Assembly (NCBI GenBank): GCA_030685235.1
Contig: MU839099.1
Span: forward strand, 248,001 to 312,000
Direction of reading: 5' to 3'
Length of the DNA: 64,000 bases
Source: Copromyces sp. CBS 386.78
Lineage: Eukaryota > Ascomycota > Sordariomycetes > Sordariales > Sordariaceae
Numbering within the stretch: the first letter of the stretch is position 1; every line of letters begins with the position of its first letter. The notes under the pieces are model-generated. The model saw nothing but the letters and a program-made list of their open reading frames with translations. It was not told where the DNA came from and ran no database searches. Made by a program: the position numbers and the translations under genes. Below, piece by piece: positions 25,443 to 36,606 of this stretch.

Positions 25443-26418
25443 AAGTTGCTTAGTTTTTTTTCATGATTTGTTCATTTGGGCCTCACTTTTACAAGCCAAT
25501 ATCTCCCGTTTTTTTCTTTTTTTTTTTTTGTTGCCACTAGGTTAAGACGGGCGCGCGATGGTTATGTATACATACATGCATCATGGAATTCATCCTTGTT
25601 TCTCTTGTTTTGCTTTTCGAGGTTTTTCATATTTGCGGGTTGCATGAACCGGACATTCATGTCTGCCGGTCTTTTGCCATTTGCTATAACAATCAATGCC
25701 CGTGGCATTCACAAGCAACGGCAATCGATCCAAGTCCGTGCCATATGCGCACAATCACCGGAGTTTCCATTCACCTGCACCGGACTTTCTTCCTGCCATT
25801 TTTTCTAGGCTGCCCTACTTGGGTTTCCATTCCTCCCCGCCTGTTTCGTCACCACTTCAGAGCTCGAGCCCTTTTCTGTCGTCGCCTTTTCACCCCCAGT
25901 CATCATTCAGGCAAGTCAGTCATCCACCGAGCATGTTTATTATTCCGTCGTGTTGTTAGGTCACAATGTGTCCACTGCTTAAGGAAAGGCGGTAGTCCGC
26001 ATACTCCCGCTAACACCCCGCGCCATAGCCTGCAACACTTCTTACAGCAGTTAAACTAGTACCTTTTCTAGAGTGTAACTCTATGCCGAGCGCTCGTACC
26101 GATCTAACTCAATTCAGGCAGCCCTCCATCGATTGGCTAGTCCTTCTCGAACATCCAACATCCCCTCCAACCTAGGTACGACTACCTTCGACCTCCAACC
26201 TGAGGCTTCCAGCGACCTCGACCTCGCAACTGCCCGTCTCACCTTAAACCTCCGATTCTTCCACTTTCGGCTTTCATCCGCATTCCGAGGTTGATTCTCA
26301 CCTGGTCCCGTCACAACAACAATCTGGACTTTGATACCAGACGTAACCTTTTTCGAGAAACACCAGCATACTATGTGCAGTTCTTGCTTGGCTAGCCCTT
26401 AGCTTTCATGAGTCTATC
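25443..26418. other. Intergenic DNA and promoter/5' leader of the SNF2 gene
   Basis: Pyrimidine-rich sequence with T and CT runs and no recognised gene. From 26050 to 26400 the composition resembles a fungal 5' leader. An ATG at 26408, out of frame with the main start, lies at its end. Confidence 0.45.
25454..25461 (+). terminator. RNA polymerase III terminator of tRNA-Gly
   Basis: Eight consecutive T residues begin 12 bases after the tRNA 3' end, the usual polymerase III stop signal. Confidence 0.85.
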
Positions 26419-26674
26419 ATGTCGTCCATCCATATCGACCGCTTCCTCGCGGCCGGATGCATCGTCATCAACGAAGCCCAAAGCGGGATCTCTCCAGCCC
26501 GTTGGGCCCTCCCCCTGCTTCACACCTGGCACAGCATCGATGTTCCCGCCTCTAAAGGCAAGGCGAAATACAATCCATCGATCGGGCCTATCCATATCGC
26601 CGGTTCTGACCCGCCTCTCCATCCCACTATTCAGGATGCCCTCCTGGAATCTCCTGATTTGTCCCCGTTCTTAG
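26408..26674 (+). promoter_or_regulatory. Upstream open reading frame overlapping the SNF2 start
   Basis: An ATG 11 bases before the SNF2 start opens an 88-codon frame that overlaps the main coding region in another frame and ends at 26674. If the transcript starts upstream, scanning ribosomes would meet it first, which could lower SNF2 translation. It may be incidental. Confidence 0.35.
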
Positions 26675-29600
26675 GTCTCTTGGGCTCAAAATGGGTCCAC
26701 ACAACATTCAGAGTTACAGCTGAGCTTCCCACCATAGGCATTGTCCGTGTCTACATACTCCCAGACGACGTCGAAAATCGCCTCCTTCCACGCTTCAATA
26801 AAGGTCTACAACAACTCAGGGCCACGCTCTTCCAGCTCCTTGACCGCTCTCCCTGCACTTGGCACGGGCATGCCAGATGCCAAAAAGTCGAGAACGATGG
26901 GAATGCAGATGAACAGGGCCTGACCAGAAAATCACAATCGCTCCTACAGATATTTAATACTCTCCCGGCCCCGAATCCCAACCCGAAGCAAGTACATGAC
27001 CTTGACAGGCGCGGTAGCATGTACACCTTGCTTGAAAACAGGGTGTCGGGCCTCAAAACGAAGCTATACCCATTCCAGTGTCAATCAGCAGCCTCCATGG
27101 TACAACGAGAGTCGCAGACAGAGCCAGTTCCAGATCCTCGACTGCCAAAGCGTTATATCGATCATCTCGGAAAAGCCTACTACGTGGACCTCATCGGCGA
27201 AACCATCGTCGTTGACCCCGCCTATTATGACAGCGTCTGTGGAGGTATCCTGGCTGAAGAAATGGGAGCTGGAAAGACGCTCATTTGCCTGGCTCTTATC
27301 CTTGCGACGAAGCATATCCCCACTAAGGTTCCAGACATATACCGTGGAGCAGATCCCATTGTGCGGCCCGAAGTCGGAAGCTTGATGGATATGGCGGCAG
27401 CCGTGGTCACTAGAAGCGGACTGCCGTGGAAGGACATCTACGGCTTCGACACCCAAGAGGATGATTGGCTCCAGTATGTTTCGGTTATGAAGGCCATCAA
27501 GCGAAACCCCGGCTGGTACCGCATACCTCAGCCCGTTTCACCACACACACGGCCCACCCGCAGAAAGATAGAAACCTCAGGTGATATGGTTTACCTTTCC
27601 CATACATCTCTTATCATTGTACCGGCAAACCTTGTTACTCATTGGGAACAAGAGATTGAGAAGCACACCAGCGGCCTCCGAGTGCTATTGCAGACAAAGA
27701 GTTTGTGTCTCCCTGCTGCTAAAAAGCTGAAAGAGTATGACATAATTCTCTTCTCCAGGAGCGTCTTCGACAGCATCTATTCAATCAAGAAGGGAACACA
27801 TACGTCTATACGGAGCAGCCAAGGCGATCCATTGACATGCGTACATTTCAAACGTTGCATTATCGACGAGGGCCATGTGCTCGGAACCTCAACTTCGAGC
27901 GCCGCAGATAAGACCAACTTGCAGCTTGTCATAAACGATTTGCATGTCGATGCTAAATGGGTTGTCACCGGCACGCCATCCACAGGCCTTTACGGTCTGG
28001 AGCATGGAGTCCGAGGCAATCTGGAGCAGAATAATCAGGTTTCTACGGATATGGAGCTCCAGGATCTCAAGAAAATCGGCGTCATGGCTTCTGTCTTCTT
28101 GAGAGCACGGCCCTGGGCCAACACGAACGCCGATACCCAGGCTCTGAGAGTAAAGGGAGCGACGAGGGACCGTGTTCTCTGGGAGGACTATATCGTCAAA
28201 CCCTGGGCTTCACGCACGGCGGATCACCAGGACGCCTGCCTGAGAGCAACTCTTGGATCTCTAATTGTTCGACACCCCAAACCCGACATTGTCCTTTTCC
28301 TGCCTTCCGTCCATGAGAGGGTCATCTACCTTGATGGATCGTACCAAGACATCCTTTCCCTCAATCTCTTCTCGCTAAATATCATCTTCAATGCCGTACT
28401 TTCCCAGAGGACCGACCAGGATTACTTCTTCCACAGGACCCAGAGGAAGCATCTGGGAGATTTGGTCTCCAACCTCAGACAAACTAGCTTCTTCGGCGGC
28501 CAGTTCTTTCCCAAGTCGGATATCCTCCAGGCCATTCACAGAGCGGAACGATTCCTCTACGAGGGCACGATAGCCATCACCGCAGAGGACGATGCTTTGC
28601 TACGGACCGCAATCGAGTTCGGTCGCATCGCTATTGATAACACTATCAAGGATTCCGCCCACACTTTCGCCCAGATCCCATTATTCGTTGAAAACTTTCC
28701 TTACGGCGCCGGCAGACATTGGTTTCTCGACGACTCACGCGGCGAATACCCCAACCCCGTTTGTACAGTGGCACCCCTTCTTCTTCGCCTTCAGGAGCGC
28801 CTAAAGCCCTTCGTCAGGTCTCCTAAAACGCTAGATATGGTATTTTCGTCAGGCGATATTGCGGCGTGCGGGGAGCACTATCGGCAAAAGATATCGGCGG
28901 ACACCGATCAGGAGCAAAATGGAGCAGGTACCAATAAAAAATCATCAGAAAAAAATCCAGAAGATGTGCGGAAGAAAGATCTCCGCTTGATAAAATCGCT
29001 CATGGAGGAAACCAAGTCTGCACCAGAAGGCTGGACCTCGGAAGTCGCCGCACCCCTCGCAAAAACCAGGTTGATCTCGACCGCCTCCGCCAAGCTCTCC
29101 TACCTCGTCGACCGGATCATCAAGCACCAAGAAGCCGAGCAGATCCTAGTCTTCTACGAAAACGACAACGTAGCCTACTACCTCGCCGAAGTCCTCGAAG
29201 TGTTGGGCATCCAACACCTTATCTACGCCAAGGGCATCACCAGCGCGCGCAAGAACCTGTACCTGGCCACCTTCACGCTGCAGAGTAGCAGGTTCCGCGT
29301 CATGCTCATGGACATCAGCCAGGCTGCCTACGGCCTGGACATGAAGACGGCTTCGCGCATCTACTTCATCAACCCGGTGCTCAACCCGCAGGTCGGAGCG
29401 CAAGCCATCGGCCGCGCGCGCAGAATCAGCCAGCACAAGCCGGTCACGGTCGAGACGTTAGTGCTGCGCGGCAGCATCGACGAGGTGATTGTCCGAAGGC
29501 GCGAGGAGATGTCGCCTGCTGAGCAGAGGAAGTGCAGCCGCGTTGGGGGTTCGATTCTGGATGACCAGCCCATATACAACTGGATTTTGAACGCCAAGAT

Positions 29601-30021
29601 TCTACTGCTCCCTGCGAACGTGGATAAGGACGACGGACCGGCGCAGATGGCCAAGTTGGCGGAACCGCAGGATATATTTGGCAGGGACTCCGGGAGTTAT
29701 CGCGAGCATCCGGATCAGGATCTTGTGAGCGTGGGCGCCGCGGGCCGAGACGTCCACAGGTTCGTGAATGCGAGGAGAAAGTTTGGGCGGGATAATGAAG
29801 TAACCATCCCTGGTAAATTCACAGCAGGATTACCTTCTGGTTCCGGTTCCAATAGGAGGACCTACCTGGACGATGATGGCGTTTTCCATCCAATTAGCCC
29901 AATGGTGGACGACGAGGAGATGATGGACGTGAATCTGCAGAAGAGAGCGGAACCAGATTCGGTGGATGGTTCTCCTTCTAAGCGTCCTCGTGTTCGATTC
30001 GCAGACACCGATGAGAATTGA
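26419..30021 (+). CDS. SNF2-family ATPase/helicase-like protein (1200 aa)
   Basis: A single uninterrupted exon encodes both lobes of an SNF2 motor. Residues 275-290 read GGILAEEMGAGKT with the Walker A core GAGKT (283-287). The Walker B box is IIDEGH (DEGH 483-486). Motif III is VVTGTPSTG (515-523). The C-terminal lobe runs from about residue 884, with LVFYEND, MDISQAAYGLD (about 966) and motif VI QAIGRARRISQ (995-1005), canonical QAxGRxxRxxQ. A DEGH box and a long insert between the lobes are seen in the Rad5/Rad16/SHPRH branch. However, I see no RING finger in the insert, so ubiquitin ligase activity is not supported. The tail has a likely nuclear signal (SKRPRVRF). It should act in the nucleus as a DNA-dependent ATPase in chromatin remodelling or repair. 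It is flanked by non-coding DNA and transposon islands but is not itself RIP-mutated. Confidence 0.92.
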   Translation: MSSIHIDRFLAAGCIVINEAQSGISPARWALPLLHTWHSIDVPASKGKAKYNPSIGPIHIAGSDPPLHPTIQDALLESPDLSPFLGLLGSKWVHTTFRVTAELPTIGIVRVYILPDDVENRLLPRFNKGLQQLRATLFQLLDRSPCTWHGHARCQKVENDGNADEQGLTRKSQSLLQIFNTLPAPNPNPKQVHDLDRRGSMYTLLENRVSGLKTKLYPFQCQSAASMVQRESQTEPVPDPRLPKRYIDHLGKAYYVDLIGETIVVDPAYYDSVCGGILAEEMGAGKTLICLALILATKHIPTKVPDIYRGADPIVRPEVGSLMDMAAAVVTRSGLPWKDIYGFDTQEDDWLQYVSVMKAIKRNPGWYRIPQPVSPHTRPTRRKIETSGDMVYLSHTSLIIVPANLVTHWEQEIEKHTSGLRVLLQTKSLCLPAAKKLKEYDIILFSRSVFDSIYSIKKGTHTSIRSSQGDPLTCVHFKRCIIDEGHVLGTSTSSAADKTNLQLVINDLHVDAKWVVTGTPSTGLYGLEHGVRGNLEQNNQVSTDMELQDLKKIGVMASVFLRARPWANTNADTQALRVKGATRDRVLWEDYIVKPWASRTADHQDACLRATLGSLIVRHPKPDIVLFLPSVHERVIYLDGSYQDILSLNLFSLNIIFNAVLSQRTDQDYFFHRTQRKHLGDLVSNLRQTSFFGGQFFPKSDILQAIHRAERFLYEGTIAITAEDDALLRTAIEFGRIAIDNTIKDSAHTFAQIPLFVENFPYGAGRHWFLDDSRGEYPNPVCTVAPLLLRLQERLKPFVRSPKTLDMVFSSGDIAACGEHYRQKISADTDQEQNGAGTNKKSSEKNPEDVRKKDLRLIKSLMEETKSAPEGWTSEVAAPLAKTRLISTASAKLSYLVDRIIKHQEAEQILVFYENDNVAYYLAEVLEVLGIQHLIYAKGITSARKNLYLATFTLQSSRFRVMLMDISQAAYGLDMKTASRIYFINPVLNPQVGAQAIGRARRISQHKPVTVETLVLRGSIDEVIVRRREEMSPAEQRKCSRVGGSILDDQPIYNWILNAKILLLPANVDKDDGPAQMAKLAEPQDIFGRDSGSYREHPDQDLVSVGAAGRDVHRFVNARRKFGRDNEVTIPGKFTAGLPSGSGSNRRTYLDDDGVFHPISPMVDDEEMMDVNLQKRAEPDSVDGSPSKRPRVRFADTDEN

Positions 30022-32778
30022 GTCCGACCTTGGTAAGGCTCAAGGTCTGGTCATCTTCGGATCAAGACCGAACCACCGGAAGGTTCCCATCAGGTCACAT
30101 CATACCCCCCTTGGACTGGCCAGTGGACAATGCAATCAAGGAAATGCCCGCGTTGACCAACATGGCCTCGATGATGCACCTCTTAGGAACGAACTCTCTT
30201 CTCCCCCTTGATCCATGACAAGCTGGATCCCTTCACTAACAAACACAACAATTAGACTGGATTAAGGAATCATGTACGGCTTTTGGTAACAATGTCCGGA
30301 CTTCAGACGATGTTCTCGCCTTCCAATACATCTGGCCAGCGTATCTTCTTCTATTACCCGGACGGCAACATGTGCCGGTTTCGATTCCGACTTTTCGGAT
30401 ATTCTTTGTTTGAAGATATGGACCGAAGTACACTGTTTCGGTCGTTTTGTCAACAATCTTCAAATTCCAGGCCATGCCCTCGCCTTTCAGGGCCTCTAGA
30501 CAACATTCGTTCTTCGTTTACCTGGGCGGCAACATGTCCCGGTTTCGACTCTTTTTGTCATTTCCAATTTTTCTTGTATGAAGATCTGGGCCCGAAGTAC
30601 GGCCGGTTGTTTTGGAAAACGTGACTGGCCGATGAGAGACGGTTTCAACATCATCACCACAAGAGGTGTTGATGTTGTCGGGAACGATGTTTTGGGGCGG
30701 ATGTCAACACCTATACACTGTTCAGCAGTAAGGTAGCACAAATAGATACCCATGTGAGAAACACATGTTGAATGACATAACCGTTCCTGTATATGGTGAC
30801 AAACATTCCGGGGTGACGAATATTATCAGCCTCAACTATCCGCATTTGGATATTGATCCTGGAAGGATTCTCCTTTTGGCCGCATGCCCCTTTGTGAGCA
30901 TATACGTCAGACGCAAAGTGCGGGATGCGCAGGTCTGGTTGATTGAAGAAAGAAAAACTGTTGGGAACTGTCTTCCGAACTGGACACGACCCGAACCAGA
31001 CCAGGCGAAGGGGTCGTAATGATGAACCGAACATGTTACGGTCAGTACATTACACATCCAAGCGTCTTTTTCATGCCTTTAGACCCAATAATTTTTTTTT
31101 TTAATTTTTTTTCGTATGGAAGAATACCTGATGGACTCTGTTCAATGCATTTCTCATGTTTTGTGATCTCTATAGCTGTTTTGCGACGGCCTTTCGTAGC
31201 CAAAGCAAAGCGTAGTGGACTGTCCATATTCGGTTTTCTTTTACGACCACTTCGCCAAGGTACCTGTACGAAGTGAAGACCGAGAAGAAGTCATCCCATG
31301 AACGGACATATCGTTGACGACAGCTGAATATGCAGCACGCAGATCACCAATTATCATATACGAACTACGCGCCCAAATGTCTCGCAGTGCCAACGAGTCT
31401 GGATGGCCCATTGAAGATGCTTGGAGCCTGGAGCTCTTGTGCGTGGGGGATGGGGATAGGGAAACCATCAAAGCCGAAAGAATGCAAGAAAACCCATGCA
31501 GTGCGATGCTTTAACCACTTACCTGGGACCTGACAGATGCATGTTCGACAAAGATGTGTCCCCACTTGACCTTGTCGTCCAATCGATAGCCATCGGGATC
31601 TTCGTCGCGCCACTATCACCATCCACTCCATTCAGCACGATTGGATGTTTCTTTTAGAACGGCTCAGGCGGCCAGGCGTCGGTCTCGTCTATCCAGTGCT
31701 CTAGTCAGCTCCATCGTGGGGCGTGTCGTTCTCGACAACTTCGCGGAGTCGGGTCCCGTGAACTCTTGGACACGGGATTTGCTCCGACGGCGTTGTCCGT
31801 TCTGTGGAGATGTTGAGGCTGTTCGTCTCATGTTGTTTTGCCTTGGCTCTCGGACGAAGACACCACGAGATGGTTTGGGGTTCGGGGGAATCTTTACGGG
31901 AAGATGGCGGGGGTCGCGGGTTCAATGTCGAAGGGCGGTGGGTGGGTATCCCCTTGGCGGGTTGGAGAAACATTCGGCATGTGAAGTACGCTAACAGAAA
32001 TACGTGCTAGTGACTCTCAAATATGTTAGTGAGCGGGAAAGGGATCATGGAACCCCTTGTAAGCGGCTAGAACGGCGCACCCCAGACCCCCCTCCGCCCG
32101 CGCCGGCCCCCAAGGAAGTCGGTCCCAGGTCATGCAAAAGCCGCAAACTTGGACAAGTTGCAAGGAAGAGATGGCTCGTATAACCAGCGCCGGATCGACA
32201 AGCTAACATGGCATCGAGGCCTCAGATTGGGCAGAGTGGCCGATGGCAGCGCACTAAAAAAGCTGCCCGGTGGACAACCCGTACTTTCCATTGTTTAGTA
32301 ACTCGCCAGCTCGCAAGTCCAGCGTTCAGCCAGTTTGACAGCACATCTCACAACTTACCAAACACACACGCCCAGCTGGAAGTGTGTTTTGCCAACGGGA
32401 AGGAAAGTGGCGGCCATTCAAGTCCAAGGATGCCGACTTACCGATGAGAGGGATATGCAGGGGAGAACCCGCATTATGTTTTGGAGGGACAGAAGGGATC
32501 AGGGCTGTCACAGAGTCCTTTCAAGGGATATACTGGGGAGACTGGTGATACCGCTACACATACCGCTTCCACTCATCCGTAAGAGATTTACTCCCCACAA
32601 TATTTCTAGAGCCTAACCTTCTTGCAGTATGGTTAGCTCCCTTATGCAATCCCACTGTAACCCGTGTGGATACAGTAAACGTGGTATGGCACGGGGCACA
32701 CGGCTGGCATAGGTCACTTGGAATCGGCTGGCGGGGCTGTCAGGGTTGAATGCCGGCCCGGCTAAACTGTAAGAAGGT
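30022..32778. other. Gene-poor GC-normal DNA
   Basis: Only short, conflicting open frames are present. It contains one diverged tandem repeat (listed separately). Near 32750-32830 the words GGCTAAACTG and GCTAAACTT recur on both sides of the transposon edge. Confidence 0.45.
30310..30621 (+). repeat. Diverged tandem duplication, two units of about 150 bp
   Basis: The unit at about 30310-30455 and the unit at about 30474-30621 share ordered blocks: CTCGCCTT, TTACC, CGGCAACATGT, CCGGTTTCGA, GAAGAT and CCGAAGTAC. The two copies are offset by about 164 bp. They differ by substitutions and small indels. No coding role is evident. Confidence 0.65.
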
Positions 32779-32780
32779 TA

Positions 32781-32807
32781 CCGCTTTTTCGCATTCAAAC
32801 CGGATTT
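32781..32807 (+). repeat. Left terminal inverted repeat
   Basis: 27 bp, exact inverse of 36578-36604, preceded by TA. Confidence 0.92.
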
Positions 32808-34570
32808 ATCCCCCCCTGCCCCGCTAAACTTATTATAGTATAGCCGGATCGGCAACCCTATTTTTACCCACTTTTACACCCCACCAGCCGTATCAGCCAG
32901 CTGCAGATCAGCTATAAGTGACTATGCCAACCGAATTCCCCGTGCCAATAATCTTATAGAATCTCGCCCAGCCTCCCCACCCTACTCTTCCTTCTTACAA
33001 CCACTTTTTACAATTCTAATTCGTACCCTTATATTGCTAGAATTACCAAATTAATCAAACAACACCACAATACCAAACTATCGATTATAATATAATCTAA
33101 CATCAAAAAAGTAAATTTTAAATCCAAGCTTACCGCCATAAAAATTCCTAAAATTCCTATCGCAGGGTTAAAAACCCGACCAATCCTAAAGTAAATCCTA
33201 TTTCAAATTTTAATATCGCTATCCCTACTATCCTTAACCACTATATTTTATTGTATAACTTCCCTCCCAACCCTACCGAATATATAATTATCTAGCTTTA
33301 TTCTAAAAATCTAGCCGGATTAATTTTATCCCCCTAATTAAAATACTTTATTATTATTATTTCCTTCTTTATCTTTTTCTTCCTCGTCTACTAATATATT
33401 TTTTTCTTCAATAATATTAATACAACCCCGCCTTTTCTACGAAGGTATTACTACGAAATAGAAATTAGGTAGGAAAGTTCGTACTTTAATTAAGCGATAC
33501 GACGAAAAGCTATATACGGCTCCCCCCTAAGCAAAATAGTTACATTCCCGTTAGTCGAAGAATATTAAAATTAAAGTATTAAACTTTTCTTTTATATTAT
33601 TTCGTAAATACGCCCATATACAAAATTAATAATAATAATATTCAAAATCGTTAACCTCGCCCCTATAACGATATCCCCTAATTCAAAACTTTCTAATATA
33701 ACGGCGAGCGCCTTCCTACCCTCCCTATTAGTAAAATCCATCCTATTTACAACAATACCGTAAAGTAGTTTAAAATCCCTCGCTCTACTATAGCTGACTA
33801 GTAGGCCGATAAAAATAATATTATTTATAATAAGACCTTTCTACACCGACCTAAATAGCCAGAATTAGAATAGGTATTATTTAAAAACTTTCTTTCGAAA
33901 TAGAAAGCGGGCAATCTTGTACATATCGGTTAGTTTAAATGAAAGTTTCAATACATTTTTTATTAATAAACTGGTCGACCCTATATAAACTTTATCTTTT
34001 TAATAGGCTAAGTTAAAAGGTTCTTTCATTATTATAATATTATTATCCGGCGAATAATAAAACAATCATTAAAGTTACTAAATAATTACCTTCGTTTTAT
34101 AACCAACTTTCTTAAATTCGTACGCAAAAACAATTTTAAACCTATAACGCCAGCGATCAACCGTTTAATTCATAGCCCGCCTACCCCCCGCAAAATAAAT
34201 ACTTTATATTCTTTTTATATCTTTTTTATTATTAATTAATTTCCTATCTTTCAATAAGTAAATAAATAATTTATTATTAATTTCAACGAGACCCCCATCC
34301 CCTTCGAATTCTTTAACAACGCTACGTACAATATTAAAAGTAATAATACTATTATAGGCAAAACTGATAGAAGTAGGTAAAGTAAGCGGCAAGCAACCTT
34401 AATTCTATATATATTTATAAATAGATTTTAGCGGTTAAAACCGAAATTAATCTTTAAGGGCACAATAAATGCAGTAAAAAAAAGGATTATAAACAGTAAA
34501 TTAAATATTTCTTTTATTTTTCTCTTTTCTTATCTTTCTTTCTTTCTTTCCTTCCTCCCCCCCTCCCCCC

Positions 34571-34885
34571 CACTCTATATTACGCCTCTAAACCGTAAAT
34601 CGCGTATAAGTCCTATACTAAGCCGAAGCCGCATTATCCTACTACCCGCAGGTAAATAAGTAAAACCCGAACTAAAAAGGGCAGATCAACGTAATACCAT
34701 ATATATACAGGGATTTTTACCTTTTTTCTTTTCTTTTTCTTCTACCCCTCTATTACGCTTCTAAACTATAAATCGCGTATAAATCCTATATTAAACCAAA
34801 ACCGCATTATCCTACTACCCGCGGGCAAATAAGTAAAACCCGAACTAAAGAAAGCAAATTAGCGTAGTACTATACGTATATATAG
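34571..34885 (+). repeat. Internal tandem repeat of the DNA transposon, two units, period about 173 bp
   Basis: The units (about 34571-34710 and 34744-34885) share TATTACGC, AAATCGCGTATAA, CCGCATTATCCTACTACCCG and AAGTAAAACCCGAACTAAA. They differ mainly by C/T and G/A, as expected from independent RIP of two copies. Each is flanked by C/T-rich runs. Confidence 0.75.
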
Positions 34886-35039
34886 GAAGAAAAAAAAAGA
34901 AAAAAGGTAGAAATCGGGAGAAGTTAGCACTTTTACCTTTTATCTTTCCCGAATTCCTTTTTTCTTTCTTAAACTCTTTTTCTTTTTCCCTAAGCTCATT
35001 TTCTTTTTTTCCCTAATACCCTTTTATATAAATAAAATC

Positions 35040-35590
35040 AACGTATACTACTTAAATATTATAATTAAATTCAACGAAACGGCTTATAATAACGAAAAAT
35101 TAATAGTTAAATAAATTTATAAAGAACTAAATCGAAAGGTAGGCACTAATAACGATAAAGTACTATTAATTATAAATACCGCCGGTTTTTATAAGATAAA
35201 GGATATATTTAATACCCTCAATAAATACAGCATTAATAAGGCTATAATACCTAGCGGTCTCACCCCCTTATTATAACCCCTCGATATTTATATTAATAAA
35301 TCGATTAAGGTATACCTCTATAAAATATATAGAGAATATATCGAAAAGTAAGAAGCTTAAGAAAGAATCGAATTCGAAAGATAGACCCCGTTAAAAAAAA
35401 GAATTATACTCATTTATATTATTACGCGAACTATCGAACTTCTTTAATAAAAAAACCCTAATCTAATAGCGAAATCTTTCGTCGACTATAATCTTTCTAT
35501 AAGACCTAACGGTATAAAAAACTACAAAATCAAAATTAAGGGTATTAAATAGGAGGATATCGACTTTATTAATTTTAAAAAGGCTAACAA
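35040..35590 (+). pseudogene. Transposase remnant (DDE_1/pogo type)
   Basis: Plus-strand sequence reads as the C-terminal half of a pogo-type DDE transposase. The blocks LLIINTAGFYK, IIPSGLTPLL, PLDIYINKSIK and KSFVDYNLSIRPNG are recognisable, but stop codons interrupt the frame repeatedly, such as TAA for Gln before PLDI. The N-terminal helix-turn-helix half lies somewhere in 33480-34200 and is too degraded to place. Confidence 0.75.
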
Positions 35591-36577
35591 CGCTAACGTT
35601 ATCAATAATACTCAATATTTCGAACCTAATAAGGAAACTACCCTTAACGAACTATAAATAAATTATTCGGATTATACCGTCCCCTAATTACAATCCTTAT
35701 ATAGATTACAACGGATTTTCGGCTTTAGCAAACTCAAAAAGGTTAAATTCGTCTCCATACTTCAAAAGGCTAACTATAAAACTATCATTAACCCTTCTAA
35801 AGGCCTAAATAACGTAGTACTAAATATAAATATTAAATAAAAGGAGGATAAAGGAAGCTCAACAGCGCTAATTTAATTAAATTAATTAATCCAATTCATC
35901 TTTAATAATAATCACCTCCTCTACTTATATAAAGGCTACCCCTTCCTACTACTTTCTCTTAACATAATACTTATTATAATTTTACTACCGCCTTCTTCTT
36001 AATTTAATAAAATATTTAATTAAATAATTATTATTTAATATATACTTTTTAACAATCTATTTATACTACTCTCTAACCTAGCCGAAATATTAACTATCCT
36101 TTTCTAAGGAGAACCTAGTAACGTATATAAAATTCTAGAAAGAGGGGGCATAATAAACGACGTTATATTCATTATTTATAGTAAAAACTTTAGTATCTTC
36201 AAAATTTTTCGTTACGTCTATAAAACAAAATCAAATCTAATTAATAATATAGATTGTATAGGGTTTTATATACAAATAATATTAATAGGCCTAAGGTCGA
36301 TACGAATTATAATTATAGGAGGGACGGTCTAAAAATATCGTCGTTTTTATAACTAGTATTAATACTAGTATTAATAAATAGAAAGATAAAAAGGCAAAAT
36401 AAACAGGAATCAAGAGGTTGGCCATTACTAGAACCCCCTCTTTTCTAAGAAAGCCGTGCCAATAAGGGAGCTACTCATCTTACCCTTGTATACTAGTAAA
36501 ACCCCTTTGTTCAGCCACGCAATTTACCCTAGCTGCAGGCGCTCTACCAAATATGCTAAACTGCTTGTGTGGTAGTC

Positions 36578-36604
36578 AAATCCGGTTTGAATGCGAAAAA
36601 GCGG
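36578..36604 (-). repeat. Right terminal inverted repeat
   Basis: 27 bp, exact inverse of 32781-32807, followed by TA. Confidence 0.92.
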
Positions 36605-36606
36605 TA

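Larger units (their letters stand above)
32781..36604 (+). mobile_element. Pogo-like (Tc1/mariner superfamily) DNA transposon, RIP-mutated
   Basis: Perfect 27 bp terminal inverted repeats (32781-32807 and 36578-36604) begin CCGCTTTTTCGCATTC. They are flanked by TA (32779-32780 and 36605-36606), the target duplication of Tc1/mariner-type elements. Plus-strand remnants of a DDE_1-type transposase lie at about 35050-35570. They include VLLIINTAGFYK near 35160, with the expected catalytic Asp read as Asn. They also include PSGLTPLL-stop-PLDIYINK near 35260, where a Gln codon has become TAA, and SFVDYNLSIRPNG near 35480. At 3.8 kb it is longer than typical pogo/Fot1 elements (about 2 kb). A low-complexity, tandemly repeated centre accounts for part of the excess. 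The outer 150-200 bp at each end is little mutated. Confidence 0.87.

Noticed and set aside
31495..31530. tRNA-like D-arm (AAGTGGTTAAAGC) on the minus strand
   Set aside because: No pairing acceptor stem and no TTCRANNC T-loop at the right distance.
31641..31994. 117-codon plus-strand frame
   Set aside because: Overlaps a similar frame on the other strand and shows no family resemblance or splice context.
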